From Comamonas piscis (GTDB lineage Bacteria > Pseudomonadota > Gammaproteobacteria > Burkholderiales > Burkholderiaceae_C): DNA of 64,000 nt. This document shows, piece after piece, positions 34,133-43,430 of this stretch. The first letter of the stretch is position 1, and each line of letters opens with the position of its first letter. The stretch spans positions 1,116,001-1,180,000 of the forward strand of contig NZ_CP058554.1 in assembly GCF_014109725.1 (NCBI RefSeq), written 5' to 3'. Under the pieces are notes generated by a model. That model worked only from the letters and a program-made list of their open reading frames with translations. It had not been told where the DNA came from and made no database searches. A program made the translations under genes and the position numbers.

Positions 34133-34186
34133 GGCGGCTGGTCTTTCTTCAGATTGAGGGAAATCACGGGTAGCTATTGTGCGATA

Positions 34187-34202
34187 TGGATCATATGATC
34201 CA
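34187..34202. promoter_or_regulatory. Perfect 16-base palindrome between rpiR and the binding-protein gene
   Basis: TGGATCATATGATCCA reads the same on both strands and lies near the middle of the 146-base divergent region. It is a likely operator for the RpiR-type regulator. Confidence 0.6.
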
Positions 34203-34278
34203 AAAAAAATAAAAAAGGAGCAAAAGTTCTAAAACGCCGCAAGGCACTGGCCGGCACCGTTGGGGTGCCAAGAGGATC

Positions 34279-35184
34279 ATGGATATGCAAGTAAAAATGG
34301 GTGTGAAGTCTGCGGTGGCTCTGGCTGCGCTGCTGTGTGTGTCGGTGGGCGCGATGGCGCAAAGCAGCAGCACGCTGGACAAGATCAAAAACTCGGGTGC
34401 CATCACCTTGGGCTACCGCGAGGCCTCGTTTGGCTTCTCCTACCTGGATGCCAACCTCAAGCCCATTGGCTACAGCATGGATATTTGCGCGCACATTCTG
34501 GACGCCATCAAAACCAAGCTGCAGCTGCCCGCACTGAAGGTGAACTACCAGGCCGTTACCTCGGCCAACCGCATTCCGCTGGTGCAAAACGGCACGGTGG
34601 ATCTGGAATGCGGCTCGACCACCAACCTGGTGGAGCGGCAAAAGCAGGTCGCCTTCTCGCCAGATATCTTCCGCTACAACGTGCGCATGCTGGTCAAGAA
34701 GGATTCGGGCATCAAGAGCATTGCCGATCTGCAGGGCAAGTCGGTTGCCACCACCACCGGCACTACCTCGTTCCGCCTGCTGCGCCAAGCCGACCGGGCC
34801 AGCAATCTCGACATCAACAATGTGCCGGGCAAGGACCATACCGATTCCTTCCTGCTGGTGCAGGGCGGCAGGGCCTCGGCCTTTGTGCTGGACGATATCT
34901 TGCTGGCCGGCCAGATCGCCAATGCGCGTGATCCGCAGAACTACGAGATCGTCGGAGAGAGCCTGCGCACCGAGAACCAGGCGCTGATGCTGCGCAATGA
35001 CGACCCCGCTTTCAAGCAGTTGGTCGATGACACCGTCTCGGGCCTGATGCAATCGGGCGAGATGGAAAAGCTCTACAACCGCTGGTTCATGTCGCCGATT
35101 GCACCCAAGGGCATCAATATCAACTACCCGCTGAATGCCGAGACGCGCGATGCGTTTTCGCATCCCTCTTCCAAGGGGATCTGA
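34279..35184 (+). CDS. Polar amino-acid ABC transporter binding protein (GltI-like)
   Basis: This is a periplasmic receptor of 301 residues with a signal peptide ending GAMAQS. The mature protein (SGAITLGYREASFGFSYLD, then NRIPLVQNGTVDLECGSTTN) follows the glutamate/aspartate-binding GltI pattern. AGAGGATC precedes the ATG. No permease or ATPase gene is adjacent, so it must share a transporter encoded elsewhere. An intrinsic terminator follows. Confidence 0.87.
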   Translation: MDMQVKMGVKSAVALAALLCVSVGAMAQSSSTLDKIKNSGAITLGYREASFGFSYLDANLKPIGYSMDICAHILDAIKTKLQLPALKVNYQAVTSANRIPLVQNGTVDLECGSTTNLVERQKQVAFSPDIFRYNVRMLVKKDSGIKSIADLQGKSVATTTGTTSFRLLRQADRASNLDINNVPGKDHTDSFLLVQGGRASAFVLDDILLAGQIANARDPQNYEIVGESLRTENQALMLRNDDPAFKQLVDDTVSGLMQSGEMEKLYNRWFMSPIAPKGININYPLNAETRDAFSHPSSKGI

Positions 35185-35244
35185 GCGCCGGGCTAGTGTG
35201 GGCTGCTGAAGGCCAGCGGCCTTGCTCACCGCAAACGTAAACGC

Positions 35245-35273
35245 AGACCAGGGGCGCACCCCCTGGTCTTTTT
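35245..35273 (+). terminator. Intrinsic terminator after the GltI-like gene
   Basis: AGACCAGGGG pairs perfectly with CCCCTGGTCT (35245-35254 and 35260-35269) over CGCAC, followed by TTTTTG. It separates this gene from the convergent Bug gene. Confidence 0.9.
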
Positions 35274-35276
35274 GCT

Positions 35277-36254
35277 TTATTGCGGCACTAGGCCAGCGGC
35301 CTTGACCAGCTGCGCATGCAGGCTGATCTCCTGCGCAATTGTCTGCTGGAACTGCTCCGGGGTGGTGGGCGCCACCTCCATGCCCACGTCCTGCAGCTGC
35401 TGCTTGATGTCGTCGCGCAGCAAGATGGCCTGCACCTGGCGGTTGAGGGCGTCCACAATCGGGCGCGGCGTGCGCGCGGGGGCCAGCAGGCCAATCCAGG
35501 TCTGCATGACCATGTCGGGAATGCCGGCCTCGGCCATGGTTGGCACCTCGGCAATCAAGGGCGAGCGCTTGTCGCTCATCAGCGCCAAGGCCGTCAGCTT
35601 GCCGGACTTGAGGTGGGGCAGCGCCTCAGGCAGCGGCGCAAACAGCAGGTCCACATTGCCGCCCAGCATGTCGTTGATGGCGAGGGCACCGCCTTTGTAG
35701 GGGATGTGCGTCATCTGTAGCTGGCCCCGGGTCTCGAACATCAGCGCGGCCAGGTGCTGGGGGCTGCCTTCGCCAGAGCTGGCATAGGTCACGATGGTGG
35801 GCTGGGCCTTGGCAGCGGCCAGCACGGCAGCGGCGTTGGGGAATTTCTTGCGGTCCTTGACCACCAGCACCATGGCCTGGTTGGCCAGCTTGGTGATGGG
35901 CGCAAAGTCCGCCTGCGGGTCATACGGTAGGTCTTTGAAGATGCTTTTGTTGGTGGTCAGAAAGGACGCGGGCGAGGCCATCAAGGTGTAGCCGTCGGGG
36001 CTGGCCTTGGCCACCACCGGCAGGCCGATGCGGCCCGAGGCGCCGGCGCGGTTGTCTACGACAAAAGGCTGGCCGGTGCTGGCCTGCAACTGCTGGCCGA
36101 CCAGGCGCGCGATCATGTCCACACCGCCGCCTGCCGGCAGAGCGACCATCACTTTGACCGGGTGGTTGGGGTAGCTGGCGGTCTGCGCCTGGGCGCCCAA
36201 GGCCCAAAAGCCCAGCGCAGCGACCAGGCTGACAAGGTGGTGACGACGATGCAT
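35277..36254 (-). CDS. Bug-family (tripartite tricarboxylate transporter) binding protein
   Basis: This is a periplasmic receptor of the Bordetella uptake gene family. It has a signal peptide ending GAQAQT, then YPNHPVKVMVALPAGGGVD, the family's ligand loop, and a conserved GGALAINDMLGGNVDLLF segment. The ATG at 36254 has AGGAG eight bases upstream; an upstream GTG is too close to that site. It gives 325 residues. It follows uraD by 19 bases, so its ligand may be a ureide or purine breakdown compound. No membrane subunits are nearby. Confidence 0.87.
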   Translation of the reverse strand: MHRRHHLVSLVAALGFWALGAQAQTASYPNHPVKVMVALPAGGGVDMIARLVGQQLQASTGQPFVVDNRAGASGRIGLPVVAKASPDGYTLMASPASFLTTNKSIFKDLPYDPQADFAPITKLANQAMVLVVKDRKKFPNAAAVLAAAKAQPTIVTYASSGEGSPQHLAALMFETRGQLQMTHIPYKGGALAINDMLGGNVDLLFAPLPEALPHLKSGKLTALALMSDKRSPLIAEVPTMAEAGIPDMVMQTWIGLLAPARTPRPIVDALNRQVQAILLRDDIKQQLQDVGMEVAPTTPEQFQQTIAQEISLHAQLVKAAGLVPQ

Positions 36255-36273
36255 GGTGAACACTCCTGAAAAA

Positions 36274-36819
36274 TCAATGGCTGGGGGCCGGGGCGGGGTC
36301 GCTGGCCTGCAGGTAACGTGCCAGCCGCAGCCGGCTGATGGCCGCGATCTCGTTCAGCGCCAGCTGCAGCTCCATCTGCCGCGTGTGGCCCAGGCGCTGT
36401 GTGAACACAAGCAAGGCGGATGCCAAGCTGTGCTGGCGGATGCAGAGAATGAAGGGAAACCCAAAGCGTTCGCGGTAGGCGCGGTTCAAGGCATCCCATT
36501 GCTGGGCCTCTGCCTTGGGCAGCTGGCCCAGGCCCAGGCTGGCCTGCTCGTCGGTGGAGGGCGCATTCATCGCGCCCCGGCGCGCCAGCTCGCCGCCCAG
36601 CTCGGGATGGCCCGCCAAAAAACGGATGCGGCTCGCCTCATCCTGGCCGGCCACCACCGCCAGCATGGCGCTGTGCAGGGCATCGGCGCTGGCAAAGGGG
36701 CGCAGCGCCACGGTGTGCTCCGCCACCCAGGGCGCATGCTCCCAGATATCGGCCAGGGCCGCACAGAACGCAGCGGGCGGGCAATGGTTGAGGTGCTGGA
36801 GGCGTTGGTCAGGCGTCAT
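36274..36819 (-). CDS. uraD: OHCU decarboxylase (UraD-like)
   Basis: UraD converts 2-oxo-4-hydroxy-4-carboxy-5-ureidoimidazoline to (S)-allantoin at the end of urate oxidation. The helical protein shows HPELGGELA (active-site segment), and YRERFGFPFILCIRQHS, the family signature. The start at 36819 (MTPDQR) gives 181 residues; two upstream in-frame ATGs add up to nine residues. Other urate genes are not in the window. It heads a two-gene unit with the Bug gene and is divergent from a LysR gene. Confidence 0.87.
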   Translation of the reverse strand: MTPDQRLQHLNHCPPAAFCAALADIWEHAPWVAEHTVALRPFASADALHSAMLAVVAGQDEASRIRFLAGHPELGGELARRGAMNAPSTDEQASLGLGQLPKAEAQQWDALNRAYRERFGFPFILCIRQHSLASALLVFTQRLGHTRQMELQLALNEIAAISRLRLARYLQASDPAPAPSH

Positions 36820-36843
36820 GCAGGCCATGCTAGGGCTGCAGAC

Positions 36844-36872
36844 CATTGCCGTCCATCATAGGTTTGGCAATG
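36844..36872. promoter_or_regulatory. Inverted repeat between uraD and lysR
   Basis: CATTGCC (36844-36850) and GGCAATG (36866-36872) are perfect complements 15 bases apart, in the 100-base divergent region. The size and position fit a LysR recognition site. Confidence 0.45.
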
Positions 36873-36921
36873 ATGCGTACGCAAAATTAGTACAATCTCC
36901 GCATTCCGGAGACCCCGCCCC

Positions 36922-37860
36922 ATGCGCCATTCGCTTGTACCTACCGCCCTGCGCTATGCAGACCAGGTGGCCCGCTCGGGCTCGATCCAGAAAGCCTCGC
37001 GCGAACTGCATGTGGCGGCCTCGGCCATCAACCGCCAGATTCTGGCGTTGGAAGAAGAATTGGGCGTGCCGCTGTTCGAGCGCATGCCCAGGGGCATGCG
37101 GCTGACGGCCTCTGGTGATGCGCTGATCACCATGGCGCGCCGCTGGCGCCAGGATGAAACCCGTATGGTGGCGGAGGTGCGGCGCATCCAGGGCATCCAC
37201 CAGGGCCATGTGTCGCTGGTGGCGATGGACAGCCATGCCAGCAGCGTGCTGCCCGCGCTGATCGATGCCCTCCATGTGCAGCATCCCCTGGTCAGCCTGT
37301 CGGTGGAGCTGAGTACGCCCGACGATGCCGAAACCGCGCTGCTGACGGGCCGAGCCGATTTGGCTGCCATCTTTAACCTGGCGCCGCGCCGCGAACTGCT
37401 GGTGCTGTGGAAAGCCCAGCTGCCGCTGGGCTGTGTGGTGGCCCCGGGCCATGCGCTGGCCGGGCGCAAGTCCGTCAGTTTTCAGGAGGCCACCGCCTAC
37501 CCGATTGCCTTGCAAAGCCGCGCCATCACCATCCGCCGCCATCTGGAGGCGCAGTTCAGCTGGCTGTTCAAGGATGCGCGGGGCTTTGTCGAGAGCAATT
37601 CGCTGCAGCTGGTCAAGCAGCTGGCGCTGGGCGGGCAGCGATTGATCTTCACCTCGGAGCTGGATGTTGCCCCCGAGCTTGCCGCCGGTGCGCTGGTCTT
37701 TATCCCCATCCGCGACCAGGGCGCCGAGCCCCAGGACATCAGCGTGGCGGTGGACGCCACCCGCCCGCCTGGCCCGGTCGTCAAGCTGGTGGCCGAGCAG
37801 CTGATGGCCGCGCTACAGGCCAGCCTGGACCAGGCCCGCAGCGCTGGAAAAAAGGCTTAA
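36922..37860 (+). CDS. LysR-family transcriptional regulator
   Basis: It has a helix-turn-helix at residues about 8-65 (YADQVARSGSIQKASRELHVAASAINRQI) and a substrate-binding effector domain, 312 residues in all. The start follows CCGGAGA by about ten bases. It is divergent from the uraD-bug pair, which it probably controls. Its stop overlaps the end of the convergent GST gene by four bases. Confidence 0.88.
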   Translation: MRHSLVPTALRYADQVARSGSIQKASRELHVAASAINRQILALEEELGVPLFERMPRGMRLTASGDALITMARRWRQDETRMVAEVRRIQGIHQGHVSLVAMDSHASSVLPALIDALHVQHPLVSLSVELSTPDDAETALLTGRADLAAIFNLAPRRELLVLWKAQLPLGCVVAPGHALAGRKSVSFQEATAYPIALQSRAITIRRHLEAQFSWLFKDARGFVESNSLQLVKQLALGGQRLIFTSELDVAPELAAGALVFIPIRDQGAEPQDISVAVDATRPPGPVVKLVAEQLMAALQASLDQARSAGKKA

Positions 37861-38540
37861 CGCTCAGCCCGGTAGGGCTCGTCCATCGCGACAAAATCCT
37901 GCTCGGCCAGTGCCGCATCGATCCAGGCCTTGACGCCGGGCAGCTGGTGCACGCGCTCGATATAGGCGGCAATCTCGCCGGGCACCGGCAACTGGTAAGT
38001 TTTGAGGCGTGAGCACACCGGCGCGAAGTAGGCATCGGCGATGCTGAACTGGTCAAACAGCATGGGGCCACCATGCTGGACCAGCAGATGGCTCCACATG
38101 CTGCACAGGCGTTCGACGTTCTTGCGCACGGCGGCATTGTCGCGCCAGACAATCCGGCCCACCTCGGCCAGGTCGGCCTCGATGTTCATTGGGCAGGCGC
38201 TGCGCAGGGCGGTGAAGCCGCCATGCATTTCGGCGCAAATGCTGCGGGCGCTGGCGCGGGCTGCTTTGTCCTGGGGCCAGAGCTGTTTCTCGGGGAACTG
38301 CTCGGCCGCATATTCGGCAATTGCCAGGCTGTCCCAGACGCTGGTATCGCCATCGCGCAGCAGCGGAACCGTGCCGGTGGGGCTGAGGGCGGTCATCGTG
38401 CGCTTGAACTCGGACTGGCTGTCAAAGCCGTCAAAGCGGACCAATTTCTCTTCAAAAGGGATGTCCGCCTGGCGCAGCAGCACCCAGGCGCGCATGGACC
38501 AAGACGAATAATTTTTATTGCCGATATAAAGCTGCAGCAT
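37857..38540 (-). CDS. Glutathione S-transferase family protein
   Basis: This is a cytosolic transferase of 227 residues. The thioredoxin-like N-terminal domain begins LQLYIGNKNYSSWSMRAWVLL; SSWSMRAW resembles the active-site serine region of the zeta/YfcF-like group, and SPTGTVPLL holds the cis-proline. The helical C-terminal domain contains FSIADAYFAPV, the conserved N-capping region. The substrate is unknown. Confidence 0.87.
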   Translation of the reverse strand: MLQLYIGNKNYSSWSMRAWVLLRQADIPFEEKLVRFDGFDSQSEFKRTMTALSPTGTVPLLRDGDTSVWDSLAIAEYAAEQFPEKQLWPQDKAARASARSICAEMHGGFTALRSACPMNIEADLAEVGRIVWRDNAAVRKNVERLCSMWSHLLVQHGGPMLFDQFSIADAYFAPVCSRLKTYQLPVPGEIAAYIERVHQLPGVKAWIDAALAEQDFVAMDEPYRAER

Positions 38541-38617
38541 GATCTAGACCAATCAGTGAATGAGATGCCACCCGCTTTATACCGTATGCGCAAGCCCACA
38601 AAAGGGCTCGCCAGGTG

Positions 38618-39199
38618 CTAAGACTCAGCCATCGGCCAGACCACACCGTTGTCGTTCAGGATAGCGTCCAGCGGCAGGTCATGGGCTTCGGGCTCGAAGT
38701 CATCGACAAAGCCATTGGTAAAGCCCAGGCCCACGGTGAAGGGGCGCGGCTCCAGGGCGGCCAAGGTGCGGTCGTAAAAACCGCCACCATAGCCCAGGCG
38801 GTAGCCACCCGGACCATAGCCTACACAAGGCACAAACAGGAGGGTGGGCACGACCAGCTCGGTGTTTTGCGGCTTGGGGATGTCGTAGGCGTCCATCTCC
38901 ATGGGGCAGCCGGGGTACCAGGCATGGAAGCTCAAGGTCTTGTGCTGCTTGTTGACGACGGGCAGGGCGATGCGCCGCAGTTTGGGCTCGTCCATCAGCG
39001 CACCGTCTTCTTTCCAGCGGTGCAGTGCTGGCAGCGGGTCAAACTCGCCCTTGATCGGCCAGTAGGCGCCAATGACGGCATCCTGGCGTTCCATCAGCCA
39101 AAAGCGCAGTACTTGCTGGAGCTGTTCGGCGCGCTCCAGGCGATCGGGCATATGCAGACGCTGTTCAATGAGCGCTTGGCGTACGGCTTTTTTATCCAT
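38618..39199 (-). CDS. 5-formyltetrahydrofolate cyclo-ligase
   Basis: This enzyme converts 5-formyl-THF to 5,10-methenyl-THF using ATP. The 193-residue protein has the KKAVRQALIEQR helix, an FVPCVGYGPGGYRLGYGGGF stretch with the following YDRTL that forms the nucleotide-binding signature, and the C-terminal DLPLDAILND. In many proteobacteria (fau/ygfA) the gene is adjacent to 6S RNA, but I could not recognise that RNA in the neighbouring gap. Confidence 0.92.
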   Translation of the reverse strand: MDKKAVRQALIEQRLHMPDRLERAEQLQQVLRFWLMERQDAVIGAYWPIKGEFDPLPALHRWKEDGALMDEPKLRRIALPVVNKQHKTLSFHAWYPGCPMEMDAYDIPKPQNTELVVPTLLFVPCVGYGPGGYRLGYGGGFYDRTLAALEPRPFTVGLGFTNGFVDDFEPEAHDLPLDAILNDNGVVWPMAES

Positions 39200-39447
39200 T
39201 GCAAATATCCCTACAGAAACACGCTGGGTGACCCATTCTGACAGCCAAAAGTGACGTTCCCAGCAAATTGAAGCCGGTAAAAACCAGGTATCTTTTTTAC
39301 ATGTTGGGGCTGATTCGGTAAGTGCGTGTAAGCGGATGCCTGGTATTGCAGCCTTTTAACCTGTAGCCATGCCGGGCGGTGTGTATGATTTTGTGGTTCA
39401 CCTGGGCGCCGCTGGATAGCGCCGCCGTCTTGCAACCTGGAGCGGCT

Positions 39448-41511
39448 ATGCGTCGGAATTTTTTGCTTACCCCTTTGATGGCGGCCCTGCTGGCCTGCAG
39501 CGCGCTGCCACTGGCCGCACAGACGATTTTGCAGGGCGCAACGGCCGCGCCCGCCTCGGTGCAAACGCCCGTGCAACTGCAGTCCAGCCCCTCGGTCAGC
39601 AGCGGCATGGTCAATGACGATGTGATCGTCGACATGCAACAGGCCTTTCGCAAGCGCGAGAAAAACAAACTCACCCAACTGCTGCCCAATGCGCGCGGCC
39701 ATGTGCTGGAGCCCTGGGCGGCGTATTGGGAACTGCGCGCCCGCCTGAATGAAGCGACCCAGGACGAGGTACAGGCCTTTCTGACCCGCTGGGCTGGCAC
39801 CTACCAGGAAGACCGGCTGCGCAACGACTGGCTGCGCCTCTTGGGCCAGCGCCGCGACTGGAGCAATTTTGATGCGATGTACCCCGCCTTCCGCATGGGC
39901 GATGACCGCGAGCTGCGCTGCTATGCAGCGGTGATCGACCTGGCCAAGGGGGGCCAACGCGATCCCTTGGCCGAGACCGTCAAGAGCAACTGGTATGCGC
40001 AGCGCGATTCGGAAGACGGCTGCAACTTGGCGGCCTCCGAGATGTTCTCGGCCGGTGGCTTGCAGGCCGATGATGTGTGGCGCAGAGCGCGCCAGACGAT
40101 GGAGACGGGCCGCCCGCGCGCGGCCCGCGCTGCGGTAGAGGTGGTGGCCCCCATGCAACTGCCCGCCTTCGCGACCATGTTGCAGTCGCCCAGCAAGTTT
40201 TTGACGGCCAAGGCCAAGACATCATCCAAGGAGCAGCAAGAGCTGGCCACCTTGGGGCTGATCAAGATCGCGGCGGACAACCCCGATGGCGCTGCCACCT
40301 TGATGGAAAGCCGCTGGAACGAGCTGCTGACCCAACCGCGCCGCGACTGGGTCTGGGGCGTCATCGGCAAGACCCAGGCCACCCGCCTGTCGCCCGATGC
40401 GATGGCCAGTTTTGCCAAGGTGGGCAAGGAGGCGAATCTGAGCGATGACCTGCTGGCCTGGAAAACCCGCGCCGCGCTGCGCGCCGGCCAGTGGCAGCAG
40501 GTGCGCAAGAGCATTGAGGCGATGAGCGCCGAGGAGCGGGACGACCCCACCTGGATGTACTGGCAGGCCAAGGCCTTGCAGGCCGGCCGTATCAGCGAGG
40601 CGCAGACCCAGCAGTCGCGCCAATTGCTGCAGAAGATCGCCGGCACCCAGGGCTTTTATGAGCAGCTGGCGCAAGAAGAGCTGGGCCAGCCCATCGTCAT
40701 CGCCACCCAACCGGCCCCCATTGATGAGCAGGCACGCCAGGCGGTGCGCAGCAGCCCGGGCCTGGCGCGCGCGCTGTATGCGATCCAGCTGGGGCTGCGC
40801 AGTGAAGGCGTGCGCGAGTGGAACTACATGACCAACCTGCACCAGCGCGGCGGCATGGACGATGCCCAGCTGCTGGCTGCCGCCGAGCTAGCCTGCCAGC
40901 GCCAGATCTGGGACCGCTGCATCAACACCAGCGAGCGCACCAAGACGGTGGTCGATGCCGGCCAGCGCTACCCCATGCCGTTCAAGGATGCGGTGGTCAA
41001 CCGCTCGCGCGAGATCGGGCTTGATCCCGCCTATGTCTATGGCCTGATTCGGCAGGAAAGCCGCTTCATCATGGATGCGCGCTCGGGCGTGGGTGCCTCG
41101 GGCCTCATGCAGATCATGCCGGCCACCGCCCGTTGGACGGCCCGCAAGATCGGCATGACCGATTTCACCCCAGCCAGCATCAATGACCGCGATACCAACA
41201 TTACCCTGGGCACCGCCTACCTGAAGCTGGCGCTGGACGATTTTGACGGCTCGATGGCCCTGGCTGCCGCCGGCTACAACGCCGGCCCGGGCCGGCCGCG
41301 CAACTGGCGCAACGGTCCGGTGCTTGATGGCGCCATCTGGGCCGAGAATGTGCCCTTTTCCGAGACCCGCGACTATGTGAAAAAGGTGCTCTCCAACACC
41401 ACCAGCTACGCCGCGATTCTGACGGGCCAGCCTCAGTCGCTGCGTGCGCGCCTGGGCTCGGTGGGCCCCAAGCCTGAGGGCGAGCCGGATCTGTCCAAAG
41501 AGCTGCCTTGA
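39448..41511 (+). CDS. slt: Soluble lytic murein transglycosylase
   Basis: This is a periplasmic enzyme that cleaves peptidoglycan to 1,6-anhydromuropeptides. The signal peptide ends ALPLAAQT. A long alpha-superhelical domain follows (residues about 50-500), then an SLT domain with catalytic Glu537 in RQESRF, GASGLMQIMPATA and AAGYNAGPGRP. The total of 687 residues fits the Slt70 family. The ATG at 39448 follows GGAG. It is a single-gene unit. Confidence 0.93.
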   Translation: MRRNFLLTPLMAALLACSALPLAAQTILQGATAAPASVQTPVQLQSSPSVSSGMVNDDVIVDMQQAFRKREKNKLTQLLPNARGHVLEPWAAYWELRARLNEATQDEVQAFLTRWAGTYQEDRLRNDWLRLLGQRRDWSNFDAMYPAFRMGDDRELRCYAAVIDLAKGGQRDPLAETVKSNWYAQRDSEDGCNLAASEMFSAGGLQADDVWRRARQTMETGRPRAARAAVEVVAPMQLPAFATMLQSPSKFLTAKAKTSSKEQQELATLGLIKIAADNPDGAATLMESRWNELLTQPRRDWVWGVIGKTQATRLSPDAMASFAKVGKEANLSDDLLAWKTRAALRAGQWQQVRKSIEAMSAEERDDPTWMYWQAKALQAGRISEAQTQQSRQLLQKIAGTQGFYEQLAQEELGQPIVIATQPAPIDEQARQAVRSSPGLARALYAIQLGLRSEGVREWNYMTNLHQRGGMDDAQLLAAAELACQRQIWDRCINTSERTKTVVDAGQRYPMPFKDAVVNRSREIGLDPAYVYGLIRQESRFIMDARSGVGASGLMQIMPATARWTARKIGMTDFTPASINDRDTNITLGTAYLKLALDDFDGSMALAAAGYNAGPGRPRNWRNGPVLDGAIWAENVPFSETRDYVKKVLSNTTSYAAILTGQPQSLRARLGSVGPKPEGEPDLSKELP

Positions 41512-41555
41512 CCTGCCGCTTTTGCGCAGTGCCGCACGGCACTGCGCGCTAGGTT

Positions 41556-42479
41556 CTACTGGTTAATGAGCATCGTGCCCTCGCGCCGCGCGGCGCCTGA
41601 GCGTTCCAGGTCGGCCACCAGCGATGCATGCCACTGCGCCAGGTCCTGGTCGGCAAAGTAGCGCTGGTGCAGCAGGCCGTAGTAGGGCGTGGCGGCCAAC
41701 CAGGTCTGCACTTGCGCTAGCGGTAGCTGCTGCCATTCCAACAGCTTGTACTTGAGCAGCACCTTGGCGGCATAGAGGGCATGGCGCTCGGGGCTTTGCA
41801 CAAAGCGTTCCAGCCGCTGGCGCGCGGTGTGCAAGGCCGTGCCCACATCGCTGAACGCACTGCCATGGCCGGGCAGCACCAGGCGGGGCTGCAGGCGCTC
41901 GATAACATCCAGTGTCGCTGCCACCTCATCAAAAGCCGCTGTGCCTTCAATCTCCGGAAAGACCACGCCAAAGCCGTTTTCCCAGAGCGCATCGGCGGAG
42001 ATCAGGGTGCGCGAGGCGGGCTCAAACAAGATCACCGAATGTGGGTCGTGCCCGGGCGCGGCATGGCATTGCCAGCGCTGCTCGCCTAGCTGGATATCTG
42101 TGCCGGGCTGCAGCACCTCGTCCATCTGAAAGCGCGGGCAGTCCTGGCCGGTGGGGCGGTAGCTCAGCTGGTTCTCATCCCAATCGATGACGGCCTGCGC
42201 ATGGCCGGGCGCAATGCTGGTGCGGGCCTGGGGCCAGCGCTGCTGCAAGGCGGCATTGCCGCCGCAGTGGTCGCTGTGCAAATGGGTGTTGACGATGCGC
42301 TGCAGCGGTGCGCCTTGCAAGCTGGCCTCCACCAGGCTCACGGTTTGCTCGGCATGGATGCAGTAGCCGGTGTCGACCACGGCGCTGACGCCCCGCACAA
42401 ACACGGCATTGTTGGCCGACAGCCAACCGCGCTCGATGAACTGGAGATCCGGTGGCAATGGCAGGGCGGAGGCGGGCAT
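41556..42479 (-). CDS. MBL-fold metallo-hydrolase
   Basis: This is a zinc-dependent hydrolase of 307 residues with the motif THLHSDH (65-71), a distant metal histidine in AAPGHDPHS, the bridging aspartate in ISADALWENGFG and a C-terminal LPGHGSAF. The C-terminal helical part is of the BLACT/LACTB2-like size. Its role is unknown. It lies 79 bases downstream of eutC on the same strand, so a link with ethanolamine use is possible but unproven. Confidence 0.82.
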   Translation of the reverse strand: MPASALPLPPDLQFIERGWLSANNAVFVRGVSAVVDTGYCIHAEQTVSLVEASLQGAPLQRIVNTHLHSDHCGGNAALQQRWPQARTSIAPGHAQAVIDWDENQLSYRPTGQDCPRFQMDEVLQPGTDIQLGEQRWQCHAAPGHDPHSVILFEPASRTLISADALWENGFGVVFPEIEGTAAFDEVAATLDVIERLQPRLVLPGHGSAFSDVGTALHTARQRLERFVQSPERHALYAAKVLLKYKLLEWQQLPLAQVQTWLAATPYYGLLHQRYFADQDLAQWHASLVADLERSGAARREGTMLINQ

Positions 42480-42558
42480 GGTGGAGCAGGCGGCGGGGGC
42501 AAGACCCCCAGCCTAGCAGACCCGAAAAGCGGGCGCTTGCCCGGCTGGCACCCAGGCG

Positions 42559-43422
42559 TCAGCGCGGTGGCTGCGCCGCGCTGCTGCCGAGCATAAAGGC
42601 CTGGCGGGCCTGCTCGGGCGCGGCCAGCGTATCGGATTCGTCCTTGAGCTGCACGCCCGAGAGCTGACGCTGGCGGGCCTGCTGCATCAGGTAGTGCAGC
42701 TTGTGGACGGCATGCGCATAGCTCAACCCTTGCTCGCGCACATTGGAGATGCAGTTGCGCGACTCATCGGTCATGCCCGGGCGGGGCTGCCAGGTCATGT
42801 ACAGGCCCATGCTGTCCGGAGAGCTGAGGCCCGGGCGCTCGCCGATCAGCACCACCACCAGCGAGGCGCCCAGCGCCGCCGCAATCTCATCGCCCAGCGC
42901 CACCCGCGCATTGCGCACGACGCTGATCGGGCCGACGCGCCATTGCTCGGCCAGCGCCGGCAGCATCTGGCGCAGAAAGGGCAGGGCATTGCGCTCTATC
43001 GCGAGGGAGGACAGGCCATCGGCCACGACAAACACCACATCGGCAGTGGCGGTCGGCAAGCCCTGCAGCAGCGTGCGCGATTCGGCACCCAGGCGCCGGC
43101 CCAGATCGGGCCGCTGCAGGTATGTGGGGCGGTCTTGCGCGGCGCTTTGCAGGCGCAACACCGGCTGCGCCTCGGGTGCCAGTGTTTGCAGCTCCCCTGC
43201 CAGCAGCTCAATATCGACCTCGGTGTGTACGGCCATGCGCGCCTGGGCATGGGCCAAGGCAAAGTCCAGATGCGCGCGCGTGGGCAGGCTGGTGCCGGCG
43301 CGGCCCAGCGCAATGCGGGCACTGGTGAACTGGCGCAGCCGCTCCCAGGGATTGGGGGTGACGGCGGCGCTGGCCGGCTCGGCGGCGGGCAGCGGTGCTT
43401 GGGCGGGGGGGCGTGGGGGCAT
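42559..43422 (-). CDS. eutC: Ethanolamine ammonia-lyase small subunit EutC
   Basis: EutC is the beta subunit of the adenosylcobalamin-dependent lyase that converts ethanolamine to acetaldehyde and ammonia. The protein has TSARIALGRAG, THLDFALAHAQAR-like and VFVVADGLSS segments, LIGERPGLSSPDSMGLY and RNCISNVREQGLSYAHA, all diagnostic of EutC. The ATG at 43422 gives 287 residues; a TTG four codons earlier overlaps the eutB stop and could couple translation. No ribosome site is clear for either. Confidence 0.93.
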   Translation of the reverse strand: MPPRPPAQAPLPAAEPASAAVTPNPWERLRQFTSARIALGRAGTSLPTRAHLDFALAHAQARMAVHTEVDIELLAGELQTLAPEAQPVLRLQSAAQDRPTYLQRPDLGRRLGAESRTLLQGLPTATADVVFVVADGLSSLAIERNALPFLRQMLPALAEQWRVGPISVVRNARVALGDEIAAALGASLVVVLIGERPGLSSPDSMGLYMTWQPRPGMTDESRNCISNVREQGLSYAHAVHKLHYLMQQARQRQLSGVQLKDESDTLAAPEQARQAFMLGSSAAQPPR

Positions 43423-43430
43423 GGAGAAAT

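Noticed and set aside
39200..39447. Possible 6S RNA next to the 5-formyl-THF cyclo-ligase gene
   Set aside because: The gap is the right size and place, but I could not recognise the conserved closing stem and central bubble of 6S RNA.
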